In this document: one piece after another, positions 29,878 to 40,725 of the stretch
Numbering within the stretch: position 1 is the first letter of the stretch
How the letters are laid out: every line of letters starts with the position of its first letter
Source of the DNA: Prorocentrum cordatum
Lineage: Eukaryota; Sar; Dinophyceae; Prorocentrales; Prorocentraceae
DNA: 64,000 bases
Reading direction: 5' to 3'
NCBI GenBank assembly: GCA_963575745.1
Contig: CAUYUJ010000687.1
Coordinates: forward strand, 10,046 to 74,045
Position numbers and translations under genes: made by a program
Notes under the pieces: generated by a model
What the model was told of the DNA's origin: nothing
Databases searched by the model: none
Seen by the model: only the letters and a program-made list of their open reading frames with translations

Positions 29878-30308
29878 TCCTCCTCCTCCCCCTCCTCCTC
29901 CTCCTCCTCCTCCTCCTCCTCCTCCTCCTCCTCCTCCTCCTCCTCTCTTCCTCCTCCTCCTCCTCCTCCTCCTCCTCCTCCTCCTCCTTCGCCAGCTCCT
30001 CCCTCCGTAGCTGGCGATGTCCTCGGGCTTGACCCGATGAGGAGGCGAGAGCGTGGAGCTCAAACAAAAAACCTCCTCCTCCTCCTCCTCCTCCGCCTTC
30101 TCCTCCTCCTTCTCCTCCGCCTCCTCCTCCTCCTCATCCGCACCCTCCTCCTCCTGCTCCTCCTCCGCCCCTCCTCCGCCTCCTCCTCCGCCTCCTCCTC
30201 CTCCTCCGCCCCCTCTTCCTCCTCCTCCTTCTCCTCCTCCTCCTCCCCCTCCGCCTCCCTCCTCCTCCTCCTCCTCCTCCTCCTCCTCCTCCTCCTCCTC
30301 CTCCTCCG
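29878..30308. repeat. (TCC)n arrays
   Basis: Two TCC tracts (29878-29990 and 30073-30308) with CGC interruptions. Confidence 0.95.
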
Positions 30309-30429
30309 TTTCCTCCGGCTCCATTCCTCTTCCTTATGAAGAAATTCTCCCTGTTGGACCCCGAGGCCAGTTTTTAGGGGGGGCCAGGCGTTTCGCCTGA
30401 GACTTCCTCACCATGTATGACTCGGATGC

Positions 30430-30955
30430 TAAAAATTGACAACCGTTTCACAGATGGAGGGCGGGTCGTTTTCAACATGTGGTTCTCGCCTTAGCGCGGC
30501 GCACATTCGTTTTACAAATTTGTAAGGTTTTCACGGATTGAGGGCGGGTCGTTTTCAAAACGTGGTTCTCGCTTTAGCCCAGCGCACATTCGTTCTACAC
30601 TTTTGCAAGAGTCTCACGGATTGTGGGCGTGTGGTTTTCAAATTGTTGTTATCGCCGTAGTGCCGCGCACATTCGCTTCACACATTTGCAAGAGTTTCAC
30701 GGATTGAGGGCGAGTCGCTTTCAAAATGTGGCTCTCGCCTTAGCGCGGCGCACATTCGCTAAATTTTGCAAGAATTGTACGGATTGAGGGCGGGTCTTTT
30801 TCCAAGTGTGGCTCTCGCCTTAGCGCGGTGCACATTCGTATTATTCAACATTTGAAAGAGCTTCACGGATTAAGGGCGGTTCCTTTTCAACATGTGGTTC
30901 TCGCCTTAGCGCCGCGCACATTCGTTTACAACATGTTCAAGAGTTTCACGGATTC
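30430..30955. repeat. About 83-bp minisatellite, six to seven copies
   Basis: TTCACGGATTGAGGGCGGGT and CTCGCCTTAGCGCGGCGCAC alternate, with AGGGCG at about 30457, 30541, 30624, 30707, 30787 and 30873. Less GC-rich than the other minisatellites. Confidence 0.93.
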
Positions 30956-31283
30956 CCATCATCCCATCATCACCGTACCAGGAATTGCGTTTAGGAAGGA
31001 TTCCGGATTCTGCGGATGCAACTGTTATTTTGGTTGTTCGTGTTGAGGTCCTAGGAGTGGCGTTCTGGCGCGGTTCACGATCGTCAAGACGCAACAGTCA
31101 GGTTGATCCGTGGCGTTGGAATCCCGAGAACAATGTTTTGGCATGTTTCAGGGTCTTCAAACGGGTGTCTTCCAACGAGGCAGTTCCAGCAGTGGAAATG
31201 AACCGTTGCAGGAGCCTATGAAGAGGGAGGTTGGAGGGAGGGTTTACTCCAACATCGTTGATGACTCTTGGGTTTACACTGGT

Positions 31284-31502
31284 CCTCCTCCTCCTCCTCC
31301 TCCTCCTCCTCCTCCTCCTCCTCCTCCTCCTCTGGCTCCTCCGCCCCCTCCTCCGCCCCCTCCTCCACCCCCTCCTCCTCCTCCCTCCTCCTCCTCCTCC
31401 GCCTCCTCCTCCTCCTCCGCCTCCGCCTCCTCCTCCTCCTCCTCCTCCTCCTCCTTCTCCGCCTCCTCCTCCTCCTCCTCCGCCTCCTCCTCCTCCTCCT
31501 GC
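31284..31502. repeat. (TCC)n array
   Basis: TCC with CGCC and CCCC interruptions. Just after it, AGTCGGGGAAACGTAAGACT resembles GTCGGGGAAGCGTGGGACT at about 29793, a short dispersed match beside another TCC array. Confidence 0.95.
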
Positions 31503-31772
31503 AGTCGGGGAAACGTAAGACTCGTGTACGCCGGAACCCAGTGTTGCCGACGCTGTGTGACGAGCGCGTCCTGGATTTTGACGGTTCAGCTTTCGTGGGA
31601 TGCCTGCAGCGGGGGCTCGCGTCAGATTTCAGAGTGGGTCTCGTCGTTTTCCTGGTGGCCCCGTCAGGCCAGCCCGAGTCCCCCGAACCCGAGTCCTATG
31701 TCCCCCAGAGAGCTGGGAGGCGAAGCTTCCAGATGGCCCCCATGAGGCCCCCAGGAGGCTCCTCAGAGGCCT

Positions 31773-31915
31773 CGGCATCGCTCGGACGTGAGCATTCTTC
31801 TCGGTGAGGCCAGCGCCAGAACATCTGAGCCACCTCGGAGCATCTCGGGGCGTCTTGAGAGGAGAAGCGCGCGCGAAGCGAAGCAGCGCGCGGAGAATGG
31901 ACGTCCGAGCGACGG
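31773..31915. mobile_element. MITE-like element A, copy 2 (143 bp, diverged interior)
   Basis: Begins GGCATCGCTCGGACGT and ends GACGTCCGAGCGACGG, the same ends as 14001-14124, but the interior is different or rearranged. Confidence 0.65.
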
Positions 31916-32044
31916 CAACGACCCCCCCCAAGCCCCAAGGTGGTCCCAGGAAGCCCCCAGGCAGCCACGAGGCGGCCTCCAGAGGCCTCTCTTGGATGGC
32001 TTTTTCCAGCGTGCGCGGGGCTTCGGGGGCCAGGGCCCAGGTCG

Positions 32045-32230
32045 ACCAGGCGTAAAAGTGACCTTTCGCTGGAGTCACCCTTGGTGCGGGCCCAATGGGG
32101 TCCCCCGATCGACGAACGCGAAGCGGTAGCAGCGGCTTGCGCGCCCGGGTTTGGCCACCCCGCGTCCCCTGATAGGGCGGGCACCAACGGTCACTCTTGC
32201 CTAGGGTCCTTGCGTGTAGCCGACCAGGCT
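32045..32230 (+). repeat. Dispersed repeat R6, copy 1
   Basis: Matches 61735-61925 over about 185 bp: CTTTCGCTGGAGTCACC, GGTGCGGGCCCAATGGGGTC, AACGCGAAGCGGTAGCAGCG and TTGCGTGTAGCCGA align in order. A GAGTGACC.T...AGGTCACCC inverted pair is clearer in copy 2. Confidence 0.8.
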
Positions 32231-32234
32231 TCGG

Positions 32235-33820
32235 GAGCCCCTCCCGACTCTGGATCTGCCGTGCTTGGGCGATTTCGCAAGTAGGGCCGACATTCCCGCC
32301 CTGCTTCTCGAGCTGTTTGATGCCGATTTTCGCCCTGCTCTTTGCCGTCGCTGTTTCCGCCTGACTTTCGCGGAAGTCTCCGACCTACTTGGCGAACATT
32401 TCTGCTACTTTTTCGCTCGCGCCGCTTCGGTCGGACAATCAACCAAAGTACGGCGGAGCCGGATTCGGGGCCACGGGCGGCTTCTCCGCACTGCGAGGCT
32501 CAGTGGATCTGGCAGCATCTGGCGCCATGGGTCCGGGAGGCGAGGTCTGAGGCGTTATCGGACCGAAAATTTGCGGCGCTTGCCGAGAGTCTGAATGTGG
32601 CTTTACGCCAGTTGCCCTCTGGGGAATATTCTTGATGGTTGGATGGCCTCGGAACGCCTCAAGTCATCCTCGCTGGCCCGAAGATGATGCATCCTCACCG
32701 CCAGCTTTCTCACCGTAAGGGTTATTCCTCGCAGGGGGGCTACCACGTTTAGGCGCGGTTCGAGTTCTTGCGAGTCAGGTCAGCCTCGCATTCTTTTTCA
32801 ATTTGTCGGCCGTGTCCGCCTCGTTGCCGCTGGTGCGGCTGTGTCATGCCCCGTGTGTGTACGGTCTGTTTTGTGCATGATGTGTGTTGGTTTTGACTCG
32901 TACTGTCTAACTCGGTGCATATGTGGCACTTGTCCAGCTGCCTCTGGCAATGCCGCCACCGTGCCAGTGCAGCATTCTGGGTGGCAGCCAGTCGAGAAGA
33001 CAAAGGGGGCTTGCCGGGGGCGCTTCGAGCAGAAGACTCGACCTCCTGGTCTGTCTTCCCGCTCCGTGGCCCTCCGTGACCCTCCGGGGACCGGGGCGGG
33101 GGAGCACGCTCGCCGCCGGCCGCCCTGGCCTGGCCAGAGCCAGGGCGGCCGCGGCCCACTGCCACACGCCGCCCTTCCGCTCTCACGCCTCTCTCAGCCC
33201 TCGGCCTCGTGCGCCCACTCGCTCGGCTTGCCGCGCACCCTGCCCCGCCGCGCACGCCACCTCTGGTCGCCGCGCCACCTTTGTCTTCCCTTTTCTTCCC
33301 CCCACCGCCTACCCCGCCCCGCCCACCGTCTCCCTCACCCTGCGGCGCAGCCCACTTTGTCACGCCACTCCCTGCCGCCTCCAGTGGAGGGGGGGTGCAA
33401 TGAAGGCTGGGGGGTCCCCCAGCCACTGGCCGCCGCCCCGGGATGGCGTGAATCTCCCCCCCCCCACCGGCGGGCACCCCCCGCAACGGCTTCTCGCCCC
33501 GCCTCAGGGCGCCCTCAGCCCGCCTTGGTGGGCTGCGGGTTCCCGGGGTGGGACAGGGAGCAGTCTCTAGGGTCTGGGGAGGCCCTCTGGATGGAGGGGA
33601 GAGGCCCCCACGCCATCCCGCTCACGGCGAGTGCGGCCGCGGCCCCAGGCACGCCTGCCATTGCAGCTCCGCTCACACTCCACCTGCCGCCACCTCCCGC
33701 GAACAACCCGCCGCCACTTGCCCCCCCCCCCCCCCTCTTTTCCTCCACAGCTTGGGCGCAGTGCCCTCGCAGTTTTGTCGTCTTTCCCCTCCGTTGCCCA
33801 TCGTGGCTCCCCGTGCTAAT
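32235..33820. other. No confident gene
   Basis: GC-rich with C and G runs (33380, 33455, 33720). Several overlapping open frames of 80-330 codons on both strands are Pro/Arg/Ala-rich without motifs. Confidence 0.4.
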
Positions 33821-33823
33821 GGA

Positions 33824-34008
33824 GGATGACGATTGATAAATGACCGGGGGTCGTGTTCACGCGGCGGCGCCCGGGATGACGATTAGAAAAAACCGGCCGC
33901 GGGCTGGAAAACTATTTTTAAATTGTTTTCTTCCAGTCAGAATTATGCAGAAATAGCAGAAAACTATTGTTTTAATCGTTCTCTCCCATTTTTTATTAAT
34001 CGTCATCC
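33824..34008. mobile_element. MITE-like element C (185 bp, AT-rich)
   Basis: Starts GGATGACGATTGATAAA and ends TTTATTAATCGTCATCC, a 17-bp terminal inverted repeat with one mismatch. A third copy of GGATGACGATTAGA lies inside at about 33874. The AT-rich interior contrasts with the GC-rich surroundings. Confidence 0.75.
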
Positions 34009-34335
34009 CGCATTACTGAAGCATCTCCAGTGGTTCGATCAGCCGCCCCCCCAAGCGGCCACGTCCGCAAGGGGGCGGGGTGATGGGCAGCGTCAGCCCT
34101 CGAGCCTCGTGCCCGCAGTCCAGTGCAGAGTCCTGGGGCGGACGAGGTCTCGGAGGAGGAGGGGAATCTGAGCAGGAGCCCCTCTCGCGCGTCGGAGCCT
34201 GCTGCTCCTCGTCCTCGACGCCCCTGCTGCTCGTCGTCCTCGTCCTGCCCCTCCTGCTCTCGTCGTCTGCCCCTGCTGCTCCTCGTCCTCGTCTGCCCCC
34301 GCTGCTCCGAGTCCTCGTCCTCGACGCCCTCCCAA

Positions 34336-34422
34336 GGTGCGGCTGGTGGAGTGCGGGACGCTCACCGCCGACAGGAAGCCGCCGTCAGACGGCAGCCGGT
34401 GGCCTGGCGAGAGAACCAAAAG
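34336..34422 (+). CDS. Possible exon, unknown protein
   Basis: Read from CCCAAG|GTGCGG to a donor AAAAG|GTAGGG, translating to VRLVECGTLTADRKPP and SDGSRWPGERTK. Third positions are almost all G/C. The next 100 bp are a GGA array, as expected of a repeat-filled intron. Family unknown. Confidence 0.28.
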
Positions 34423-34431
34423 GTAGGGGAG

Positions 34432-34527
34432 AGGAGGAGGAGGAGGAGGAGGAGGAGGAGGAGGAGGAGGAGGAGGGAGGAAGGGAGGAGGAGGGGAACG
34501 GGAGGAGGATGAGGAGGAGGACGGGGA
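34432..34527. repeat. GGA array
   Basis: GGA with GAAC and GATG interruptions. Confidence 0.93.
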
Positions 34528-34843
34528 GAGGGATGATGAAAGATGACGATGATGATGATGACGATGGTGATGATGATGCTGATGATGATGTTGATGCTGA
34601 TGCTGATGCTGATGCTGATGCTGATGCTGATGCTGATGCTGATGCTGATGGTGATGGTGATGGTGATGATGATGCTGATGATGATGCTGATGATGATGCT
34701 GCTGCTGATGATGGTGATGATGCTGAGGATGAGGATGGTGATGATGATGATGATGATGATGATGATGGTGATGATGATGGTGAGATGTGATGATGATGAT
34801 ATGATGATGATGATGATGATGATGAATGATGATGATGATGAGC

Positions 34844-34920
<77 letters not shown>

Positions 34921-34963
34921 ATGATGAAGATGGTGATTGTGATGGTGATGGTGATGGTGATGG

Positions 34964-35025
<62 letters not shown>

Positions 35026-35112
35026 GTGATGGTGATGGTGATGGTGATGGTGATGGTGATGGTGATGGTGATGGTGATGATGGTGGTGGTGGTGTTGGTG
35101 GTGATGATTATG
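34528..35112. repeat. (GAT)n array with GCT/GGT variants
   Basis: ATG/GAT repeat of about 580 bp with blocks of GATGCT and GATGGT. Met-only or Asp-only frames follow from the repeat. Confidence 0.97.
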
Positions 35113-35180
35113 AGGAGGAGGAGGAGGAGGAGGAGGAGGAGGAGGAGGAAGAGGAGGCGAATGAAGAGGAAGAGGAGGCC
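35113..35180. repeat. (GGA)n array
   Basis: GGA run continuing from the GAT array. Confidence 0.95.
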
Positions 35181-35260
35181 GTGCCTCGGGCAGGAATCGA
35201 CGTCGGCTGCGACTGTGAGGCCTCTGGATGTCATGCTGCTGCTAACCGCTCTGCCTGCAG

Positions 35261-35334
35261 CCTGCTGCAGCCGCCTGGTGGGAAGCGAGCGCACGTGCAG
35301 CTGGACGTGCGAATGCCTGAGCGACGCGCGCACG
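35261..35334 (+). CDS. Possible exon, Cys-rich, unknown protein
   Basis: Lies between a clean acceptor CTCTGCCTGCAG and a GT in CACG|GTGTAT. One frame reads CSRLVGSERTCSWTCECLSD. It may be the next exon after 34336-34422, with the GGA-GAT-GGA arrays as the intron. Speculative. Confidence 0.22.
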
Positions 35335-35349
35335 GTGTATGGCACTTGC

Positions 35350-35606
35350 CTCCTCCTCCTCCTCCTCCTCGTCCTCTTCCTCCTCCTCCCTTTCCTCCCC
35401 CTCCTCCTCCTCCTCTTCCTCCTCCTCCTCGTCCTCTTCCTCCTCCGCCGCCTCCTCCTCCTCCTCCTCCTCCCCCTCCTCGTCCTCGTCCTCGTCCTCG
35501 TCCTCCTCCCCTCCTCCTCCTCCTCCCCTCCCCCCTCCCCTCCTCCTCCTCCTCCTCCTCCTCCTCCTCCTCCTCCTCCTCCTCCTCCTCCTCCTCCTCC
35601 TCCTCC
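35350..35606. repeat. (TCC)n array
   Basis: TCC with GTC and CCCC interruptions. Confidence 0.95.
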
Positions 35607-35609
35607 TGA

Positions 35610-36124
35610 GTGGGCCCGGCTTCCTCTCTTCCCGTCGCGCCGAGGTCTCCTCCTCCCCTCACGTGCACGGCGGCCCAGTTTGCATCCAGCGCGCCCCACT
35701 GGTGCCCGTTTGCCGGAGCAGTACCGTCTGCCCAGCCGCCGACGCAAAGATGTATGGTGTATGGGGCGTGGGAGCGCGATGCGAGAACGACGTGACAGTG
35801 TGTGAACGAGGCGCGTGAGTCGCGCGAGTGACGATTTTCCAAGCTGGCATAGCCTGCAAGTGCGTGTTCTGAGAGTTTCCCCAAATGCTTTCCGGGCAGA
35901 CTCCTCGTCAGATATCTGATGTGAAGTCGGAGTCATGCCCGATAGTTGATGTCTGCCTTGGCTGCGCGTGGCGGTAGGGATGCCAGGAGATGCCAGAGAG
36001 TGTTGGCAGACGGCTCGGTAGCTTGGGGCACATGGACACGTGACGCGGGCGTCGGTGAAGGGGCTGGCAGCGTCTTCCAGCGACACTGCTGGAAGACCCT
36101 GTGCCCTGGGTGACCAGCGAAAGA
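35610..36124. other. No confident gene
   Basis: Unique sequence between repeat arrays, no motif or convincing exon. Confidence 0.4.
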
Positions 36125-36182
36125 GGATGAAGAGGATGAGGAGGAAGAGGAGGAGGAGGAGGAGGAGGAGGAGGAGGAGGAC
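36125..36182. repeat. (GGA)n array
   Basis: GGA/GAT/GAA run. Confidence 0.93.
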
Positions 36183-36530
36183 GACGACGACGAGAACGAT
36201 GACCGGCGCGGCCCCAGGGCAGCAAACACGCACCTGAACTGGGCGTGCACACCCTCAGGCGCGCCGGGCGCAGCAAGGGCGAGCGAATCGCAACCCAGCG
36301 CGGTTTTCTCTTCGATTCGGGCTCCCCACCACGCTGCTCGTCACTGAGCCCTCCACCTCCCTCCTTTGCCTCTTGCTCGCTCCTCTTCGTCGTCTTCCTC
36401 GTCCTCCTCCTCGTAGTCCTCGACCGCCTTCTCGTCCCCCTCCCCTTTTCTTTTTCTGTCCCTTCCACTCCTCAGTTCTCACTCCTTATTCCTCCTCTTC
36501 CCTCACCTCCTCCGCCATACCCATCACTCC

Positions 36531-36616
36531 TCAATCCTCCTCAATCCTCCTCCTCCTCCTCCTCCTCCTCCTCCTCCTCCTCCGCCTCCTCCTCCTCCTC
36601 CTCCTCCTCCTCCTCC
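36531..36616. repeat. (TCC)n array at the 5' border of LINE copy 2
   Basis: TCC tract ending where homology to LINE copy 1 (about 18472) begins. Same orientation as the element. Confidence 0.93.
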
Positions 36617-36617
36617 C

Positions 36618-36948
36618 ACATGCATCGACACCGACGGGATCGCAGGTCCTACTCAACTTGGGCAAGGATCGGAACCGTCGCCAGGTCAGTCATGAGCTGG
36701 CTCTCAAGAAAATCAAGCAAGGGATTGAAGGTCTATTCCCACACAAGCTCTTCGTGGAAAAGGACGCGGCGGCGTTGTCCATGCAGTGGACACAGCTGCT
36801 GCGAGTACAGATCGAGTCACCGTCGTCGTGCCCCCAGGTGCTCTGGAACAGGGCGTGCATCAGGAAGTTCAACCTCGACAAGGACGCGCTGGCGGAGGAG
36901 GCGGCTCGAGTGCTGCGACCCGAGGCGCAGGAGTGGTGCTGCCTTTAG
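36618..36948 (+). pseudogene. LINE ORF1, C-terminal remnant
   Basis: Encodes the last ~105 residues of the ORF1 protein (GKDRNRRQVSHELALKKIKQ through ARVLRPEAQEWCCL), ending in TAG 36946-36948. It aligns to residues ~350-454 of the intact ORF1 at 17425-18789 with scattered substitutions. The open frame upstream of it is read-through of the TCC array (poly-Leu/Ser) and is not part of the protein. Confidence 0.88.
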
Positions 36949-36952
36949 CAGG

Positions 36953-39593
36953 ATGGCACAGTGCTGGGGAGAGACGGGCGGAGTCGCCCAGTTCGCATCA
37001 TGGAACACTAGGGCCTTCGCCAGCTACTTGCCGAGGCTCATCAAGGGGAAGTTGCGTTACTTGCAGACGCACTGGCGGGGGCCAGTCGTTCTGGGATTGC
37101 AGGAGACGCACGCGGGCCTGGAGACCATGCAGCAGTTGCTCGGTCGTACTGCCCGAGATTTTGTCTGCTTCGCATCCTCACCGATCGGGGCTCAATTTGA
37201 TGCGGGCGGGGTGGCCACTGTCTTCCCTGCCCAGGTGAATGGAGACCGCATCACATACTCACAGTTTGACGCTGTCCCAGGCCGTGCCCTCAAGGTGACG
37301 GCCACCATGTCGGGCGCGGAGATCCGCCACTGGAACGTGCACAACCACGGCTTCACGGCGGACGTTCGCACTCGGCTTCTCCAACATATCCGTGCTGACC
37401 TTGTTTGGGCCCACGCCGCTCCCGCGGCGCGTGCAGTGGTGGTGGTGGGCGACTTCAACTTCGGCGACGTTCTGGAGCAGGAAGTATTCGGTGCACTGCC
37501 GCCTGGGCCCGCCCCGTCGGGGCCGAGGGCACAGGCCCAACGTGCGTGGGAGGAGGCGACGCGTATGACGGTGGATCTGGCTCCCGCCAGAGCGACACAC
37601 TGGCACCAGGGCCTGCGCCGAGCCTCCAGGATTGACAAAGTCCTGGTGAGCGTCCCCCGCTGGGCCCTGTGCCAGCTTTGGCAGTCTGCATCGGTGTGCG
37701 GCGAGCCGAGGGAGCTCCACATCAACGAGGTGAGCGACCACGCGATGATCATCGCATCCATCGCGCCGAGAGCGCCGCGGCCTCGCTCGCGGGGCCCTGC
37801 CCCCATCTCGAGGCAGCTGGTCATGCTGCCAAGGTTCCGCGAGATCGTCGAGCTCTACTGCGCGGAGGTCTGCTGGGACAAGCTGGCCCCTCCCGACGCG
37901 TGCGCGGCGTACGTCACGTCCCTCCAGGCGGCGGCCAAGCTTCTGCAGAACGAGCTGCTGACCACCAACGGCGGAGCGAAGGGCCCCAACGCCATGATCT
38001 GGAGGCAGCTGGCCCGTGCGTTCTGGCGGCAGGACGCTGCGCTGGCAAGGATGGTGACGGCGCAGAACCCGTGGGCGAATGACATGATTGAGCTTGGGGC
38101 GCTGGGTCAGCCACATCGTGTGACGCTCAAGGACCCTGCTGAGTTCGAGCGCCGCTGCACGCTGGCCCAGCGGCGCGAGGCGGCTGCCAACAGCCGCGCG
38201 GCGCAGGCGGAGGCAGAGGAGGAGTCCGCTGAGGAGCTGCGCAAGCGCATGATCGCGCAAGTTCGTGCCCTCCGACGACGCGCTCAACTCTGGGCACCTC
38301 GGGGAGCAAGGCAACACCTTGCCGCGGTGGACCTCCCCCACGGCGCGGTGACCACGCAAGAGGGCGTGGCCGCGGCGCTGGCGGCGCACTGGAAGCCCGT
38401 CTTCGACCCGCCCAAGGACCCCGTCTCCGAGCGGAGGAAGGCACGGCTGCAGGAGCTGTACCTCGAGCGCTTCGCCACACCGGCTCCTGAGTGGGATGCG
38501 CTCCCGCCGCCTGGCCCTGAGGCCATGCGCATGGCTGTGGCGCGCGCCAGGCCCGCAGCACCTGGACCTGATGGCCTGCCTGCTGCAGCGTGGGGAGCAG
38601 CAAAGCAGGGTGCAGAAATTCTCTATCGCGTCTCTGTCTGGCTTCGCTCGGGATACCCGATGAGGTCCGATTTCAACTGTTCCATAGGAGTGTTTATCCC
38701 GAAATCGCAGGCCCCGTCGGATGGCTCCCCCTTCTCGTGCCCCCCGAGCGCCACTCGCCCCCTCTGACCCCTCTCTCTGAAATCAACGGGGCCTAAGGCG
38801 ATTTCGAGCGCGTTCAATTTTAGTTTCGCCCGTGGTATCAAACAGACGGTCTCGGCCTCTCAGAGAGGCTTCGTCCGCGGGAGAAACTTTTCGGCTAACC
38901 TGGTCGAACTCGACGCATGGGCCCGCATCGCAAGCATGCGAGCCATCGACCCTGCAGGCTGCCCACAAGCTTCGTCGTCGCCCATGTTGCTCGCCTTCGA
39001 TTATGGCCAAGCGTTTCCGCCTTTGGACCATGCCTGGATGTGGAGGACCCTTGAGGCCTGGAAGGCTCCTGCGGGGTTCCTCGAGGCGCTGCAGGGCACT
39101 TACGTGCAGGCCGCCACGTTCAGCGCATGCTCTGCTCGAGTCCCGCTTTATAATGTGAGAGGAGTCGACCCCTTTGTCCGTGATCTCGACTCTGCCCTCT
39201 CCCGCGGTGACAGTGAGGGAAAGGGGCTTGCCAGATGGTGCGCGGACGACTGCGGGGCTGTGACCTGGGGAGCCCCTGGCCGCAAAGAGCTTCGGCGCGT
39301 CTTCTCGGTCTCGGGCAAGATAGCTAATCTGCATCTTCGGCCCAGCAAATGCTTTTGCGTCCTCCTGTGGGCCCCGTTCTCGCCAGGCATCCAGAACCAA
39401 GCCCGGCAGTTTTTGCAGGAAACCTCGAGTGAGTGGCAGCAGTTCAAGGTCGTGTCTGAGCTAGACTACCTGGGATGTGTCCTTGGCCCCTCAACTACGA
39501 TGCACGCACAGTGGGCGCATGTTGTGCAGAAATACAAAGACCGCGCGCGCGATCGCTGGCACAGGCGCGGACGCGGCTGCGTGTGGAGTCCTG

Positions 39594-39628
<35 letters not shown>

Positions 39629-40693
39629 GTGAGTGTCTCACAGTACAAAGCGCAGCTTTTCGAACTCCCCAGCTCTGAGGTCGCAGACGAGCGACATTAT
39701 CTCACCCGTCTCTTCCGTGCCCCTGGCTCATGGCTCCCCCTGCGCTGCTTCTTCGATCTCCAGTCTTTCGGCGGCCCCGCTCTCCCCCCTCTCCGTGCTG
39801 TCGCCCTCGCGGCCAGAATGCGAACGGCTCTCGAGACGACGACGGTCTGGCGATCGCTCTGCCCGGTGCTCCAAGCAGAGGCGGAGGAACACCTTCCGCT
39901 GGTCCAGTGGGTCGGACGGGGAGACGGGCACACGCCATGGCCGAGCTTCTGGATCGAGCCACCGCTGGCTTGGAACCTCCGCCGTGCGGCGGAGGCCTCC
40001 GCGGAGCTCGGCCCCCTCGCTCCCCCCGCCCGCGCAGGCCTCGCCCTCCTGCACGCCCGCCAGTCAGCTTGGCGTGAAGAAAATGCGGCAGGTAGGCCTG
40101 CCCCACCCATCAAGACTCAGAGGTGCCTCCAAGCGGGCATTGCTCCAGTCCTCTACTCTTCTGCCTCCTCGCTCATCCCCCTCATTGTACAGCGCCTCCA
40201 GAAGTGGTTCCAGGTCGGGGAGGACGTTTGTCGGGCGGTGTGCTGGGAGGGGGTGGTGGGTCTTCTAATGCGCTCCCCCCCGTCCTGGAGAATGGCCGCC
40301 ATCAAGACTTGGACGGGGGGCTGGGTCACGGATACCCGCATGCGTAACCTTGACTTGTCCTGTCTGATGGGGTGCGCGTGCCCAGACTCCCTCTCCCACT
40401 ACGTGCGGTGCCCTGGCTTCCTCTTCCTTGTCCGCTCCGCGTCGGGATCCGCGGTGGACCCGTCCCTGCCCCGCCGATTGGCCATCCTGGATCCCTCCTT
40501 CTTGCGGCTCCGTCAACTCGTCATTCTCTTTCACCTCCACCGCCTCCTCCACCAGGTGAGGAGGCGTCGTGGCGCCTGGTCTCCGTCCGCCGCTCAGGCG
40601 CGAGACTTCGCAAAAGCAGCACAGATTGCGACGGACACCCCCATGGGAGGGTGGCGGTCGGTCGCCAGAGCGTTGAATGCTAGCCAGGTGTAA
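36953..40693 (+). pseudogene. LINE ORF2: endonuclease and reverse transcriptase; stop codon and motif B deletion
   Basis: Starts at the ATG of TAGCAGGATG. The endonuclease carries the same catalytic series as copy 1 (WNTR, QETH, GDFN, SRIDK, SDHAM), followed by PGPDGLPAAAWG. A TGA at 38765-38767 ends the first part, but the same frame is open from 38768 to the TAA at 40693. RT motif A FDYGQAF is at 38996-39016 and motif C CADD at 39239-39250. Motif B (MQGDPPSGSMFAL in copy 1) is lost in an in-frame 48-bp deletion near 39158-39163. An AG run at 39598-39627 adds Arg-Glu repeats. The C-terminal knuckle CLMGCACPDSLSHYVRCPG is present. Without motif B the RT should be inactive. Confidence 0.9.
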
Positions 40694-40725
40694 GCGAGGC
40701 TGACGAACTCATTCCGACGCTGGGC

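Noticed and set aside
34093-36233. A 623-codon minus-strand frame
   Set aside because: It strings together TCC, GAT and GGA arrays (Ile/Thr/His, Ser, Arg runs) with short unique pieces and has no domain.
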